A stretch of DNA of 64,000 nucleotides from NCBI RefSeq assembly GCF_019145475.1, contig NZ_JAHTKI010000001.1, positions 1 to 64,000 on the forward strand, read 5' to 3'. A program made the translations under genes and the position numbers. This stretch comes from Pseudomonas botevensis. Its GTDB lineage: Bacteria; Pseudomonadota; Gammaproteobacteria; Pseudomonadales; Pseudomonadaceae. Under the pieces are notes generated by a model, which did no database searches, was not told the origin of the DNA, and saw only the letters and a program-made list of their open reading frames with translations. Position 1 is the stretch's first letter. Each line of letters begins with the position of its first letter. This document shows positions 27,108-36,204 of the stretch, in pieces.

Positions 27108-28892
27108 ATGGCAACGGTAATGAAGAAGGTCGACGCGGTGATCGTCGGGTTCGGCTGGACAGGCGCGATCATGGCCAAGGAGCTGACAGAAGCCGGCCTC
27201 AATGTGCTGGCGCTGGAGCGCGGGCCGATGCAGGACACCTATCCTGACGGCAACTATCCACAGGTGATCGACGAACTCACCTACAGCGTGCGGAAAAAGC
27301 TCTTTCAGGACATCTCGAAAGAGACCGTCACCATCCGCCACAGCGTCAACGACATCGCCCTGCCGAACCGCCAGTTGGGTGCATTCCTGCCGGGCAATGG
27401 CGTGGGCGGCGCCGGGCTGCACTGGTCGGGCGTGCATTTTCGGGTCGACCCGATCGAGTTGCGCATGCGCAGCCACTATGAAGAGCGCTACGGTAAGCAC
27501 TTCATCCCCAAGGACATGACCATCCAGGACTTCGGCGTCAGCTATGAAGAACTGGAGCCGTTCTTCGACTTCGCCGAAAAAGTCTTTGGCACCTCCGGCC
27601 AGGCCTGGACCGTGAAAGGCCAATTGGTCGGCGAGGGCAAGGGCGGCAACCCCTATGCACCGGATCGCTCCAACCCATTCCCCCTGGAAGCACAGAAAAA
27701 CACGGTTTCCGCACAGCTGTTCGGCAAAGCGGCTACCGAGGTCGGCTACAAACCCTACAACCTGCCGTCGGCCAATACTTCGGGACCGTACACCAATCCC
27801 TACGGCGCGCAGATGGGGCCGTGCAACTTCTGCGGTTTCTGCAGCGGCTACGTCTGCTACATGTATTCCAAGGCCTCGCCCAACGTGAACATTCTGCCGG
27901 CGCTCAAACCGCTGGCGAACTTCGAACTGCGTCCCAATGCCCATGTCCTGCGGGTCAACCTCGACAGCAGCAAGACCAAAGCGACCGGCGTGACCTACAT
28001 CGACGGCCAGGGCCGGGAGATCGAGCAGCCGGCGGACCTGGTGATTCTCGGCGCATTCCAGCTGCACAACGTGCGGCTGATGCTGCTTTCCGGGATCGGC
28101 AAGCCCTACGACCCGATCAGCGGCGAAGGCGTGGTCGGGCGTAACTTCGCCTACCAGAACATGGCGACGATCAAGGCGTTCTTCGACAAGGACACCCACA
28201 CCAACAACTTCATCGGCGCCGGTGGCAACGGCGTGGCGCTGGACGATTTCAACGCCGACAACTTCGATCACGGCCCGCACGGCTTCGTCGGCGGCTCGCC
28301 GATGTGGGTCAACCAGGCCGGCAGCCGACCGATTGCCGGCACCTCCAACCCGCCGGGCACCCCGGCCTGGGGCAGTGCGTGGAAACGCGCCACCGCCGAT
28401 TACTACACCCATCAGGTATCGATGGACGCCCACGGCGCGCATCAGTCCTACAGAGGCAACTACCTCGATCTGGACCCGGTGTACCGCGATGCCTACGGCT
28501 TGCCGCTGCTGCGGATGACCTTCGACTGGCAGGAAAACGACATCAAGATGAACCGCTTCATGGTCGAGAAAATGGGCAAGGTCGCCGAAGCCATGGGACC
28601 GAAAGCCATCGCGGTGATCGGCAAGAAGGTCGGCGACCACTTCAACACGGCGTCGTACCAGACCACTCACCTCAACGGTGGCGCGATCATGGGCACCGAT
28701 CCGAAGACCAGCGCCCTCAACCGCTACTTGCAGAGCTGGGACGTGCATAACGTCTTCGTACCGGGGGCTTCGGCTTTCCCACAAGGTCTGGGTTACAACC
28801 CTACAGGACTGGTCGCCGCGTTGACCTACTGGTCGGCGAAAGCCATCCGCGAGCAGTACCTGAAAAACCCCGGCCCGCTGGTTCAGGCTTAA
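27108..28892 (+). CDS. Gluconate 2-dehydrogenase flavoprotein subunit (GMC oxidoreductase)
   Basis: This 594-residue GMC-family flavoprotein oxidises D-gluconate to 2-keto-D-gluconate in the periplasm. The FAD dinucleotide motif VDAVIVGFGWTGAIMAKEL is at residues about 8-26, and the C-terminal GMC region has THLNGGAIMG and GASAFPQGLGYNPTG. A Cys-rich stretch CNFCGFCSGYVCYM (about residues 241-254) is typical of the subunit; recent structures of related sugar dehydrogenases place an iron-sulfur cluster there. It lacks a signal peptide and probably travels with the Tat-borne gamma subunit. A GTG six bases upstream is an alternative start. Confidence 0.93.
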   Translation: MATVMKKVDAVIVGFGWTGAIMAKELTEAGLNVLALERGPMQDTYPDGNYPQVIDELTYSVRKKLFQDISKETVTIRHSVNDIALPNRQLGAFLPGNGVGGAGLHWSGVHFRVDPIELRMRSHYEERYGKHFIPKDMTIQDFGVSYEELEPFFDFAEKVFGTSGQAWTVKGQLVGEGKGGNPYAPDRSNPFPLEAQKNTVSAQLFGKAATEVGYKPYNLPSANTSGPYTNPYGAQMGPCNFCGFCSGYVCYMYSKASPNVNILPALKPLANFELRPNAHVLRVNLDSSKTKATGVTYIDGQGREIEQPADLVILGAFQLHNVRLMLLSGIGKPYDPISGEGVVGRNFAYQNMATIKAFFDKDTHTNNFIGAGGNGVALDDFNADNFDHGPHGFVGGSPMWVNQAGSRPIAGTSNPPGTPAWGSAWKRATADYYTHQVSMDAHGAHQSYRGNYLDLDPVYRDAYGLPLLRMTFDWQENDIKMNRFMVEKMGKVAEAMGPKAIAVIGKKVGDHFNTASYQTTHLNGGAIMGTDPKTSALNRYLQSWDVHNVFVPGASAFPQGLGYNPTGLVAALTYWSAKAIREQYLKNPGPLVQA

Positions 28893-28904
28893 GGAGCGAT
28901 GACC

Positions 28905-30206
28905 ATGAAGACTCTCGTTATCGCCACCCTGGCGCTGCTCGGCAGCACCGGCATTTACGCCGCCGAAGCGGATCAGGCCTTGATCAAACAGGGCGAATAC
29001 CTCGCCCGTGCCGGCGACTGCGTGGCCTGCCATACCGCCAAGAACGGCAAGCCGTTTGCCGGTGGCCTGCCGATGGAAACCCCGATCGGCACGATCTACT
29101 CGACCAATATCACCCCGGACAAAACCGGCGTCGGTGATTACAGCTTCGAGGACTTCGACCAGGCCGTGCGCCATGGTGTCGCCAAAAACGGTAGTACCTT
29201 GTACCCGGCCATGCCGTATCCGTCCTACGCCCGCGTCAGCGAAACCGACATGAAGGCGTTGTATGCCTACTTCATGCACGGCGTTGAACCGGTGGCACAG
29301 GACAACAAGGCCAGCGACATTCCGTGGCCATTGAGCATGCGCTGGCCGCTGACGGGCTGGCGCTGGATGTTTGCGCCGAAGGTCGAGGACTACAAGGCAA
29401 GCGGCGCAGATGCCGTCGTCGATCGTGGGGCGTATCTGGTGGAAGGCCTCGGACATTGCGGCGCGTGCCATACGCCGCGTGCCCTGACCATGCAGGAAAA
29501 ATCCCTGAGTGCCGCGGATGGCAGCCATTTTCTGGCAGGCAGCGCACCGCTGGAAGGCTGGATTGCCAAGAGCCTGCGCGGCGATCACAAGGACGGACTC
29601 GGCAGTTGGAGCGAGGAGCAACTGGTGCAATTCCTCAAGACCGGGCGCAGCGACCGCAGTGCGGTGTTCGGCGGCATGAGCGATGTGGTTACCCACAGCA
29701 TGCAGTACATGACCGATGCCGACCTGACCGCGATCGCCCGCTATCTGAAATCGCTGCCGGCCAGCAACCCGGCCGACCAGCCGCACCAGTACGATGAAAA
29801 GGCCGCCAAGGCCCTGTGGAACGGTGACGACAGCCAGCGCGGCGCCTCGGTGTACATCGACAACTGCGCCGCCTGCCACCGCACCGACGGCCACGGTTAC
29901 ACCCGCGTGTTCCCGGCGCTGGCGGCCAACCCGGTGCTGCAATCGGACGACCCGACCTCGCTGATTCACATCGTACTCAAGGGCGGCACCCTGCCGGCCA
30001 CCCACGCCGCACCGTCAACCTTCACCATGCCGGGCTTCGCCTGGCGCCTGTCGGATCAGGAAGTGGCGGACGTGGTGAGCTTCATCCGTGGCAGCTGGGG
30101 CAACAAAGGTGCGCCGGTCGAAGCCGCCGATGTCGCCGAGTTGCGCAAGGAAGACATGCAGCACACCTCGAACGATGACCTCGGTCAGGTAACCCGGCAC
30201 AACTGA
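28905..30206 (+). CDS. Gluconate 2-dehydrogenase cytochrome c subunit (triheme)
   Basis: This 433-residue membrane-attached cytochrome c accepts electrons from the flavoprotein and passes them to ubiquinone. Three heme sites are visible: CVACH (39-43), CGACH (185-189) and CAACH (321-325). A signal peptide covers residues 1-21. The start at 28905 is chosen because GGAG is eight bases away; an ATG at 28899 would be too close. The C-terminus is less hydrophobic than expected for a membrane anchor, so attachment through an amphipathic segment is assumed. Confidence 0.93.
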   Translation: MKTLVIATLALLGSTGIYAAEADQALIKQGEYLARAGDCVACHTAKNGKPFAGGLPMETPIGTIYSTNITPDKTGVGDYSFEDFDQAVRHGVAKNGSTLYPAMPYPSYARVSETDMKALYAYFMHGVEPVAQDNKASDIPWPLSMRWPLTGWRWMFAPKVEDYKASGADAVVDRGAYLVEGLGHCGACHTPRALTMQEKSLSAADGSHFLAGSAPLEGWIAKSLRGDHKDGLGSWSEEQLVQFLKTGRSDRSAVFGGMSDVVTHSMQYMTDADLTAIARYLKSLPASNPADQPHQYDEKAAKALWNGDDSQRGASVYIDNCAACHRTDGHGYTRVFPALAANPVLQSDDPTSLIHIVLKGGTLPATHAAPSTFTMPGFAWRLSDQEVADVVSFIRGSWGNKGAPVEAADVAELRKEDMQHTSNDDLGQVTRHN

Positions 30207-30247
30207 CGAGTCGCCCAACGGCACTGGTCAGATGCACTGTGCCTCTA

Positions 30248-30267
30248 TACTGTATATGCAAACAGTA
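30248..30267 (+). promoter_or_regulatory. LexA (SOS) box
   Basis: TACTGTATATGCAAACAGTA matches the LexA consensus TACTG-N10-CAGTA perfectly in both half-sites with the expected TATA-rich centre. It ends 13 bases before the ATG of the radical SAM gene, an effective position for repression. The orthologue PA0069 is among the LexA-controlled genes reported in P. aeruginosa. Confidence 0.92.
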
Positions 30268-30280
30268 TCGAGGCATTGCC

Positions 30281-31339
30281 ATGTCTGCTCCACTTCCCCC
30301 GCGCGGTCGCGGCACCGCCAGCAACCCGCACAACCGCTTCGCGCCGAATCGTTCGGTGGCCGAGGATGACGGCTGGTATCAGGAAGTGCCGCAGACCCAA
30401 AGCACCGAAATCCGCTTTGAAACGGCGAAATCCATCATCACCCGCAACACCTCGCCCGACCTGCCCTTCGACCGTTCGATCAACCCCTATCGCGGCTGCG
30501 AGCACGGTTGCATCTACTGCTACGCCCGCCCCAGCCATGCCTATTGGGACATGTCGCCAGGGCTGGACTTCGAAACCAGACTGATCGCCAAAACCAACGC
30601 CGCCCAGGTGCTGGAAGAACAGTTGAGCAAACGCGGCTACCAATGCGCACCGATCAATCTGGGCTCCAACACCGATCCGTATCAGCCGATCGAACGCGAA
30701 CAGCGGCTCACCCGCCAGACCCTCGAAGTGCTGCTGCGCTATCGGCATCCGGTGACCATCGTCACCAAGGGTTCACTGATCCTGCGCGATCTCGACCTGC
30801 TCACCGAATTGGCACAGCAACGACTGGTAGCGGTGATGATCAGCCTGACCACCCTGGACGACGAACTCAAACGCATCCTCGAACCCCGCGCCGCCGCGCC
30901 CAAGGCCCGGTTGCGGGCGATCCGGGTGATGCGCGAGGCGGGAATTCCGGTCGGCGTGCTGTGCTCGCCGATGATTCCGATGATCAACGACAGCGAGATC
31001 GAAAGTCTTTTGACCGAAGCCCACGCCGCCGGCGCGCAGAGCGCCGCCTACATGATGCTGCGCCTGCCGCTGGAAGTGGCACCGCTGTTCGAGGAATGGT
31101 TGCAGGCGCACTACCCGCAACGGGCTGCTCATGTGTTGAGCCTGATCCGCCAGAGCCGGGGCGGTGAACTGTACGACAGCCGTTTCGGCGCCCGCATGCG
31201 CGGTGAAGGGCCGTTCGCCGACCTGCTGGCGCAGCGCTTCAACAAAGCCATCAAACGCCTGGGGCTCAATCATCGGGAGGGGTTCAACCTCGATTGCACG
31301 GCCTTCTGTCCGCCGGGTCGCCAGATGGCGTTGATTTAG
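30281..31339 (+). CDS. PA0069-family radical SAM protein (SplB-like)
   Basis: This 352-residue protein has the radical SAM cluster motif CxxxCxxC at Cys73, Cys77 and Cys80 (RGCEHGCIYC) and resembles spore photoproduct lyase-related proteins. The start at 30281 places the LexA box just upstream; an in-frame extension to 30239 would run through the box. SOS control suggests a role in DNA damage, perhaps repair or tolerance. No substrate is known, and it is not a demonstrated photoproduct lyase. Confidence 0.9.
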   Translation: MSAPLPPRGRGTASNPHNRFAPNRSVAEDDGWYQEVPQTQSTEIRFETAKSIITRNTSPDLPFDRSINPYRGCEHGCIYCYARPSHAYWDMSPGLDFETRLIAKTNAAQVLEEQLSKRGYQCAPINLGSNTDPYQPIEREQRLTRQTLEVLLRYRHPVTIVTKGSLILRDLDLLTELAQQRLVAVMISLTTLDDELKRILEPRAAAPKARLRAIRVMREAGIPVGVLCSPMIPMINDSEIESLLTEAHAAGAQSAAYMMLRLPLEVAPLFEEWLQAHYPQRAAHVLSLIRQSRGGELYDSRFGARMRGEGPFADLLAQRFNKAIKRLGLNHREGFNLDCTAFCPPGRQMALI

Positions 31340-31576
31340 CGACAATTGGCCTATGGTTAAGTCGCTGGAATGGCTTGGCCCGGTTTACGTCGGTCACGTT
31401 TTTTGTGACCTGGAACACACGTTCTAGAGCGCTTGATTCAGTTTGAGTTAAGTTTCGGCCGCTACCTTGTTCATCGAGTGACTGACGGGTCGGGATGACC
31501 CGGATGTTGTAAACAGCCACTGGCTTCCACCGGACTACACGGGAAGACTCCCTGAATCCGCCAAAGAGGATGAATC

Positions 31577-32308
31577 ATGAGTGACAAGGATAAACAGCCG
31601 TTGGCTGCGTCGGCATCTCCACAACCTGTGGCGGAATCCGCCGATGCAGCGCTGAAACACATTGTTGACGGCTTTTTGCATTTTCATCATGAGGTCTTTC
31701 CACAGCAGGAAGAACTCTTCAAGAAACTCGCCACGGCCCAGTCGCCACGCGCGATGTTCATCACCTGCGCCGACTCGCGCATCGTGCCCGAGCTGATTAC
31801 CCACAGCTCCCCTGGCGATTTGTTCGTGACGCGCAACGTCGGTAACGTCGTACCGCCTTACGGCCAGATGAACGGTGGCGTTTCCACCGCCATCGAATAC
31901 GCGGTGCTGGCCCTCGGCGTACAACACATCATCATCTGCGGCCATTCCGATTGCGGCGCGATGCGCGCGGTACTCAACCCGGACAGCCTGGAAAAAATGC
32001 CGACGGTCAAAGCCTGGCTGCGCCACGCCGAAGTCGCGAAAACCATGGTGCAGGACAACTGCAACTGCGCCGACGAAAAAGAAAGCATGCCGATCCTCAC
32101 CGAGGAAAACGTCATCGCCCAATTGCAGCACTTGCGTACCCATCCTTCGGTAGCCTCGCGCATGGCGAACGGTCATCTGTTCATCCATGGCTGGGTCTAC
32201 AACATCGAAACCAGCGAAATCAAAGCCTACGACGCGGACAAGGCCTGTTTCCTGCCGCTCGACGGCAGCCATCCGATTCCGGTGGCGACGCCCAAAGCGC
32301 GCTTCTAA
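31577..32308 (+). CDS. Beta-class carbonic anhydrase
   Basis: This 243-residue enzyme interconverts CO2 and bicarbonate. The beta-class zinc site is complete: Cys64 (with Asp66 and Arg68 in CADSRIV), His123 and Cys126 (HSDCGA). A 20-residue N-terminal extension precedes the fold. AAAGAGGAT lies before the ATG. It matches the anhydrase next to the SulP/cytochrome oxidase genes in P. aeruginosa (PA0102, psCA1). The next gene, an anion transporter, begins 90 bases downstream. Confidence 0.95.
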   Translation: MSDKDKQPLAASASPQPVAESADAALKHIVDGFLHFHHEVFPQQEELFKKLATAQSPRAMFITCADSRIVPELITHSSPGDLFVTRNVGNVVPPYGQMNGGVSTAIEYAVLALGVQHIIICGHSDCGAMRAVLNPDSLEKMPTVKAWLRHAEVAKTMVQDNCNCADEKESMPILTEENVIAQLQHLRTHPSVASRMANGHLFIHGWVYNIETSEIKAYDADKACFLPLDGSHPIPVATPKARF

Positions 32309-32398
32309 ATCCTCCTAAAAATCTGTGTGGTCTGATGCCGGTCGCTGCTTCAGCGGCCCGGCCTCCCCACGCCTGAAGAACGCTTCGGGAGAATCGTC

Positions 32399-33925
32399 AT
32401 GCGTGCTGCTCAATTGAAAGCTGTTCTGCCACGGGAGCTGCTGGCTTCGGTGGTGGTGTTCCTTGTCGCCCTGCCGCTGTGCATGGGTATCGCCATCGCT
32501 TCCGGGTTGCCGCCGGCCAAGGGGCTGATCACCGGGATCATCGGTGGTCTGGTGGTCGGCTGGCTGGCCGGTTCGCCGCTGCAAGTCAGCGGGCCGGCGG
32601 CGGGTCTGGCGGTGCTGGTGTTCGAGCTGGTGCGCCAGCACGGTATCGAGATGCTCGGGCCGATCCTGCTGCTCGCCGGTTTTCTGCAACTGGTGGCCGG
32701 GCGCCTGAAGCTCGGTTGCTGGTTTCGGGTCACCGCGCCAGCCGTGGTGTACGGCATGCTCGCCGGGATTGGTGTGCTGATCGTGCTGTCCCAGGTGCAT
32801 GTGATGCTCGATGCCAAGCCACAACCTTCCGGTCTGGATAACCTGACGGCGTTCCCCGGCGCGGTGGCGCAGGCGTTGCCGTCGTTTGGCTGGCAGGCCG
32901 GATTGCTCGGGTTGTCGACGATTGCGGTGATGTGGTTGTGGGAGAAATTCCGCCCGCATTCGTTGCGCTTCATTCCCGGCGCGTTGCTCGGTGTCGGTCT
33001 GGCGACGGGCGCCAGCCTGATGCTGGCGTTGCAGGTGAAACGGGTCGAGGTGCCGGCGAATCTGGCGGAAGCGATCGACTGGCTGACCCCGACGGATCTG
33101 CTCAGCCTGGCCGATCCGACCCTGCTGATCGCCGCGTTTGCCGTGGCCTTCATCGCCAGCGCCGAAACCCTGTTGTCCGCCGCCGCGGTGGATCGGATGC
33201 ACAGCGGCCCGCGTTCGGACTTCGACCGTGAGCTGTCGGCGCAAGGCGTCGGCAACATGCTCTGCGGACTGGTCGGCGCACTGCCGATGACCGGGGTGAT
33301 CGTGCGCAGTTCGGCCAACGTACAGGCCGGCGCCACCACCCGTTACTCGACGATTTTCCATGGCCTGTGGCTACTGGCGTTCGTGCTGTTGCTGTCGAGC
33401 GTGCTGCAAAGCATTCCGGTGGCGAGCCTGGCGGGTGTGCTGGTCTACACCGGGTTCAAACTGGTGGATCTGAAAGCCTTTCGGGGTCTGGGGCGGTATG
33501 GCCGGATGCCGATGTTCACCTACGCCGCGACGGCGCTGGCGATCATCTTCACCGACCTGCTGACCGGCGTGCTGATCGGGTTCGGGCTGACCCTGGTGAA
33601 GCTCGCGCTCAAGGCTTCGCGATTGAAGATCAGCCTGATCGACCTGCCCCAGGATGGCGAGATGGAGTTGCGTCTGGTGGGCGCGGCGACCTTCCTCAAG
33701 GTGCCGGCGCTGACCCAGGTGCTGGGCAGCATTCCGCCGGGCGTGACGGTGCATGTGCCGCTCAATAACCTGAGCTACATCGACCATTCGTGTCTGGAGT
33801 TGCTGGAAGAATGGGGCCGGGCGAACGCGGCCAAGGGGTCGAAACTGCTGATCGAGTCACGCGGCTTGAAGCGACGGCTTGAAGGCCGGGTTCGCACCAC
33901 CACCGGGATCGGTGCGGCGGGCTGA
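32399..33925 (+). CDS. SulP-family anion transporter (likely bicarbonate or sulfate)
   Basis: This 508-residue membrane protein has ten or more hydrophobic helices in residues 1-390 and a cytoplasmic STAS-like domain at about 410-500. The first helices (LASVVVFLVALPLCMGIAIASGLPPAKGL) and QVSGPAAGLAV fit SulP/SLC26. The linked carbonic anhydrase points to bicarbonate as substrate, as in some cyanobacterial and pathogen SulP-CA pairs. Ten codons before the start no strong Shine-Dalgarno is visible beyond GGGAGAA. Confidence 0.9.
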   Translation: MRAAQLKAVLPRELLASVVVFLVALPLCMGIAIASGLPPAKGLITGIIGGLVVGWLAGSPLQVSGPAAGLAVLVFELVRQHGIEMLGPILLLAGFLQLVAGRLKLGCWFRVTAPAVVYGMLAGIGVLIVLSQVHVMLDAKPQPSGLDNLTAFPGAVAQALPSFGWQAGLLGLSTIAVMWLWEKFRPHSLRFIPGALLGVGLATGASLMLALQVKRVEVPANLAEAIDWLTPTDLLSLADPTLLIAAFAVAFIASAETLLSAAAVDRMHSGPRSDFDRELSAQGVGNMLCGLVGALPMTGVIVRSSANVQAGATTRYSTIFHGLWLLAFVLLLSSVLQSIPVASLAGVLVYTGFKLVDLKAFRGLGRYGRMPMFTYAATALAIIFTDLLTGVLIGFGLTLVKLALKASRLKISLIDLPQDGEMELRLVGAATFLKVPALTQVLGSIPPGVTVHVPLNNLSYIDHSCLELLEEWGRANAAKGSKLLIESRGLKRRLEGRVRTTTGIGAAG

Positions 33926-33933
33926 AAACATTT

Positions 33934-33967
33934 GGGGGAACAGAGTGATCTGTTCCCCCGATTTTTT
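33934..33967. terminator. Terminator after the SulP gene
   Basis: GGGGGAACAGA (33934-33944) and TCTGTTCCCCC (33949-33959) pair around GTGA and are followed by GATTTTTT. It also covers the end of the convergent gene. Confidence 0.92.
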
Positions 33968-33974
33968 GCGCGGA

Positions 33975-34625
33975 TCAGGCGGCTGGCTGGTCCAGCTCCA
34001 GACCCACGCCCAGGCGGCGCCCCATGCACGGCCAGCGTTTCCACGCGGCACCGGTGTCCGGGCTGCTGAGTTTCTCGCGGTAGGCTTCCACCGACTCCAG
34101 CGCAAAGCTGTCGTCGTCGAGCATGCTGTCGACCGCGTGATGCACCACTTCGTCGAGTTGGTTGGCAAATTCCTCACCGATCAATTGGTGAGCAATCAGA
34201 TTGGCGACCGTCATGTCCAAGGGGATCAGTGGCTGGCCGAAATGCTTGATGTACAGGTCGTTGACCTCTTCAACGAAACGGTGCGCCAGATAGGCTTCGT
34301 CCAGCAGGCTGTCCAGGCCGACGTGACCGTTGAGGACGGCTGGCGGCTGGAGGAAATACTGCTCGGCGATTTTCAGCACCGGTTTGATCTGCGATTCGAT
34401 TCCCGCTTCCCTGGCGACTTCATTGGCTGCATCCAGCAGGTCCGGTACTTCATCGATGTAGGCGGCGACAAAACGCGTCAGCACGCCGTTGGCGTCCGCT
34501 TCCGGCAGCTGGATTGCCGGGTGCAGATGAGGGAGTTTTGTTTCGAGTTGACGTGCCAGCAGGCCGGTATCGGCCTCGTGTTGTTGGGCTGTTTGGATCT
34601 GCTCGCGCAATGCGGCGGTGTTCAT
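33975..34625 (-). CDS. Conserved hypothetical protein between SulP and cox genes (PA0104-like)
   Basis: This 216-residue protein has no signal peptide or membrane segment and is acidic and helical throughout. I do not recognise its domain. It lies convergent to the SulP gene and divergent from coxB, as PA0104 does in P. aeruginosa. The start at 34625 follows CTGGAGTTTTC; a longer frame has no support. Its location next to the oxidase cluster is conserved in Pseudomonas, but no link to the oxidase is shown. Confidence 0.75.
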   Translation of the reverse strand: MNTAALREQIQTAQQHEADTGLLARQLETKLPHLHPAIQLPEADANGVLTRFVAAYIDEVPDLLDAANEVAREAGIESQIKPVLKIAEQYFLQPPAVLNGHVGLDSLLDEAYLAHRFVEEVNDLYIKHFGQPLIPLDMTVANLIAHQLIGEEFANQLDEVVHHAVDSMLDDDSFALESVEAYREKLSSPDTGAAWKRWPCMGRRLGVGLELDQPAA

Positions 34626-34994
34626 GAAAACTCCAGGGAACAAGGCAATGAAATAGGGAAGACATAACTTAGCTGGCTTACGAAAAATGCTAAGACGCAT
34701 TTGTCATAATTATTTCATCCTTGATGCACCGGCGTTATATCGGTTTGCCACCACTCGTCTGCATCCTTCTCCAATCGTGCCCCGGAACGCAAGTGCCAGC
34801 TGTTTCAGATGATTTACGTCCGCGCATTGCAATTTCCAGTCGCTGTCTATACTCGCCAGTGAATGGAGTTAGCTGATGACGCCCGACTGCACCCGCAGCA
34901 AGGCCCGGCGATTCAAGTTCGTAGTCTGATGCAGCCGCTCCCTTGCCGCAGGCGAAAGCCGGCGGGATAACAAGAACGATAAGGGGAACCCGCA
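34626..34994. promoter_or_regulatory. 369-base region upstream of coxB with a candidate RpoS-type promoter
   Basis: No gene is supported here. A CTATACT element (34847-34853) fits the extended -10 preferred by sigma-S, with a weak TTGCAA upstream. Starvation and RpoS control of the aa3 oxidase has been reported in P. aeruginosa, which fits. Another hairpin-like GC repeat lies near 34943-34966. AAGGGGAACC serves as the coxB ribosome-binding site. Confidence 0.45.
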
Positions 34995-36122
34995 ATGATG
35001 CGACATCCACACGTCTGGATGGGCCTCCTGTTGTGGTCGATTTTCAGCCAGGCCAATGCGGCCTGGACTGTGAATATGGCGCCTGGAGCGACTGAAATCA
35101 GTCACGCAGTATTCGACCTGCACATGACCATTTTCTGGATCTGTGTGGTGATCGGGATCATCGTCTTCGGCGCCATGTTCTGGTCGATGATGGTGCACCG
35201 CCGTTCCACCGGGCAGGTCGCCGCAAAATTCCACGAAAGCACCACCGTCGAAATTCTCTGGACCGTCGTGCCGCTGCTGATTCTGGTGGCGATGGCCGTT
35301 CCGGCGACCGCCACCCTGATCAAGATGTACGACACCAGTGAGCCGGATATCGATATCCAGATCACCGGCTATCAGTGGAAGTGGCACTACAAATACCTGG
35401 GCCAGGATGTCGAATTCTTCAGCAACCTGGCCACCCCCGCCGAACAGATCCACAACAAGGAAGCCAAGGGCGAGCATTACCTGCTCGAAGTCGACAAGCC
35501 GCTGGTGCTGCCGGTCGGGGCCAAAGTGCGCTTCCTCGTCACCTCCGCCGACGTTATCCACTCCTGGTGGGTGCCGGCCTTCGCGGTCAAGCGCGATGCG
35601 ATCCCCGGTTTCGTCAACGAAGCCTGGACCCGCATCGACAAGCCGGGCCTCTACCGTGGGCAATGTGCCGAACTGTGCGGCAAGGATCACGGCTTCATGC
35701 CGATCGTGGTCGACGTCAAGGAGAAGGGCGACTACGACAAATGGCTGGCCGAACGCAAAGCCGAAGCCGCTCAGCTCAAGGAGCTGACCAGCAAGGAATG
35801 GACCCTCGACGAGTTGAAAGAGCGCGGCGACAAGATCTACCACACCACCTGCGTGGCCTGTCACCAGGCCGAAGGCCAGGGCCTGCCGCCGATGTTCCCG
35901 GCACTCAAGGGCTCGAAAATCGCTACCGGGCCGAAAGAAGCGCATCTGAGTCTGGTGTTCCACGGCAAACCCGGCACGGCCATGGCGGCGTTCGGCAAAC
36001 AGCTGTCGGAAGTCGATATCGCAGCGGTCGTGACCTACGAACGTAACGCCTGGGGCAACAACAAGGGCGACATGGTCACGCCAAAAGAAGTGCTGGAGCT
36101 GAAACAGGCGGAAAGCAAATGA
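34995..36122 (+). CDS. coxB: Cytochrome c oxidase subunit II with fused cytochrome c domain
   Basis: This 375-residue subunit takes electrons from cytochrome c in the caa3-like form of the aa3 oxidase. A signal peptide (1-22) and two membrane helices are followed by the CuA cupredoxin domain (Cys224, Cys228, His232, Met235 in CAELCGKDHGFM) and a C-terminal heme c domain (CVACH, 286-290). The order coxB-coxA-ctaG-coxC follows. The double Met start leaves a one-residue doubt. Confidence 0.96.
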   Translation: MMRHPHVWMGLLLWSIFSQANAAWTVNMAPGATEISHAVFDLHMTIFWICVVIGIIVFGAMFWSMMVHRRSTGQVAAKFHESTTVEILWTVVPLLILVAMAVPATATLIKMYDTSEPDIDIQITGYQWKWHYKYLGQDVEFFSNLATPAEQIHNKEAKGEHYLLEVDKPLVLPVGAKVRFLVTSADVIHSWWVPAFAVKRDAIPGFVNEAWTRIDKPGLYRGQCAELCGKDHGFMPIVVDVKEKGDYDKWLAERKAEAAQLKELTSKEWTLDELKERGDKIYHTTCVACHQAEGQGLPPMFPALKGSKIATGPKEAHLSLVFHGKPGTAMAAFGKQLSEVDIAAVVTYERNAWGNNKGDMVTPKEVLELKQAESK

Positions 36123-36204
36123 ACCGGCCCATCGCGTTATCCAGCCAACATCCGGGGCACCGCGCCCCGGGCCGCCCAGCCCACTCGCTTAAAGGAGACA
36201 GGCC

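Noticed and set aside
27108..28892. Choline dehydrogenase as an alternative name for the GMC flavoprotein
   Set aside because: The gamma subunit with a Tat signal and the triheme cytochrome on each side identify the gluconate-type three-subunit enzyme.
26796..30005. A 1069-codon open frame on the minus strand across the gluconate dehydrogenase genes
   Set aside because: It is antisense to three clearly real genes and its translation has the Arg/His/Gly/Val-rich composition of GC-rich shadow frames. It has no recognisable domain.
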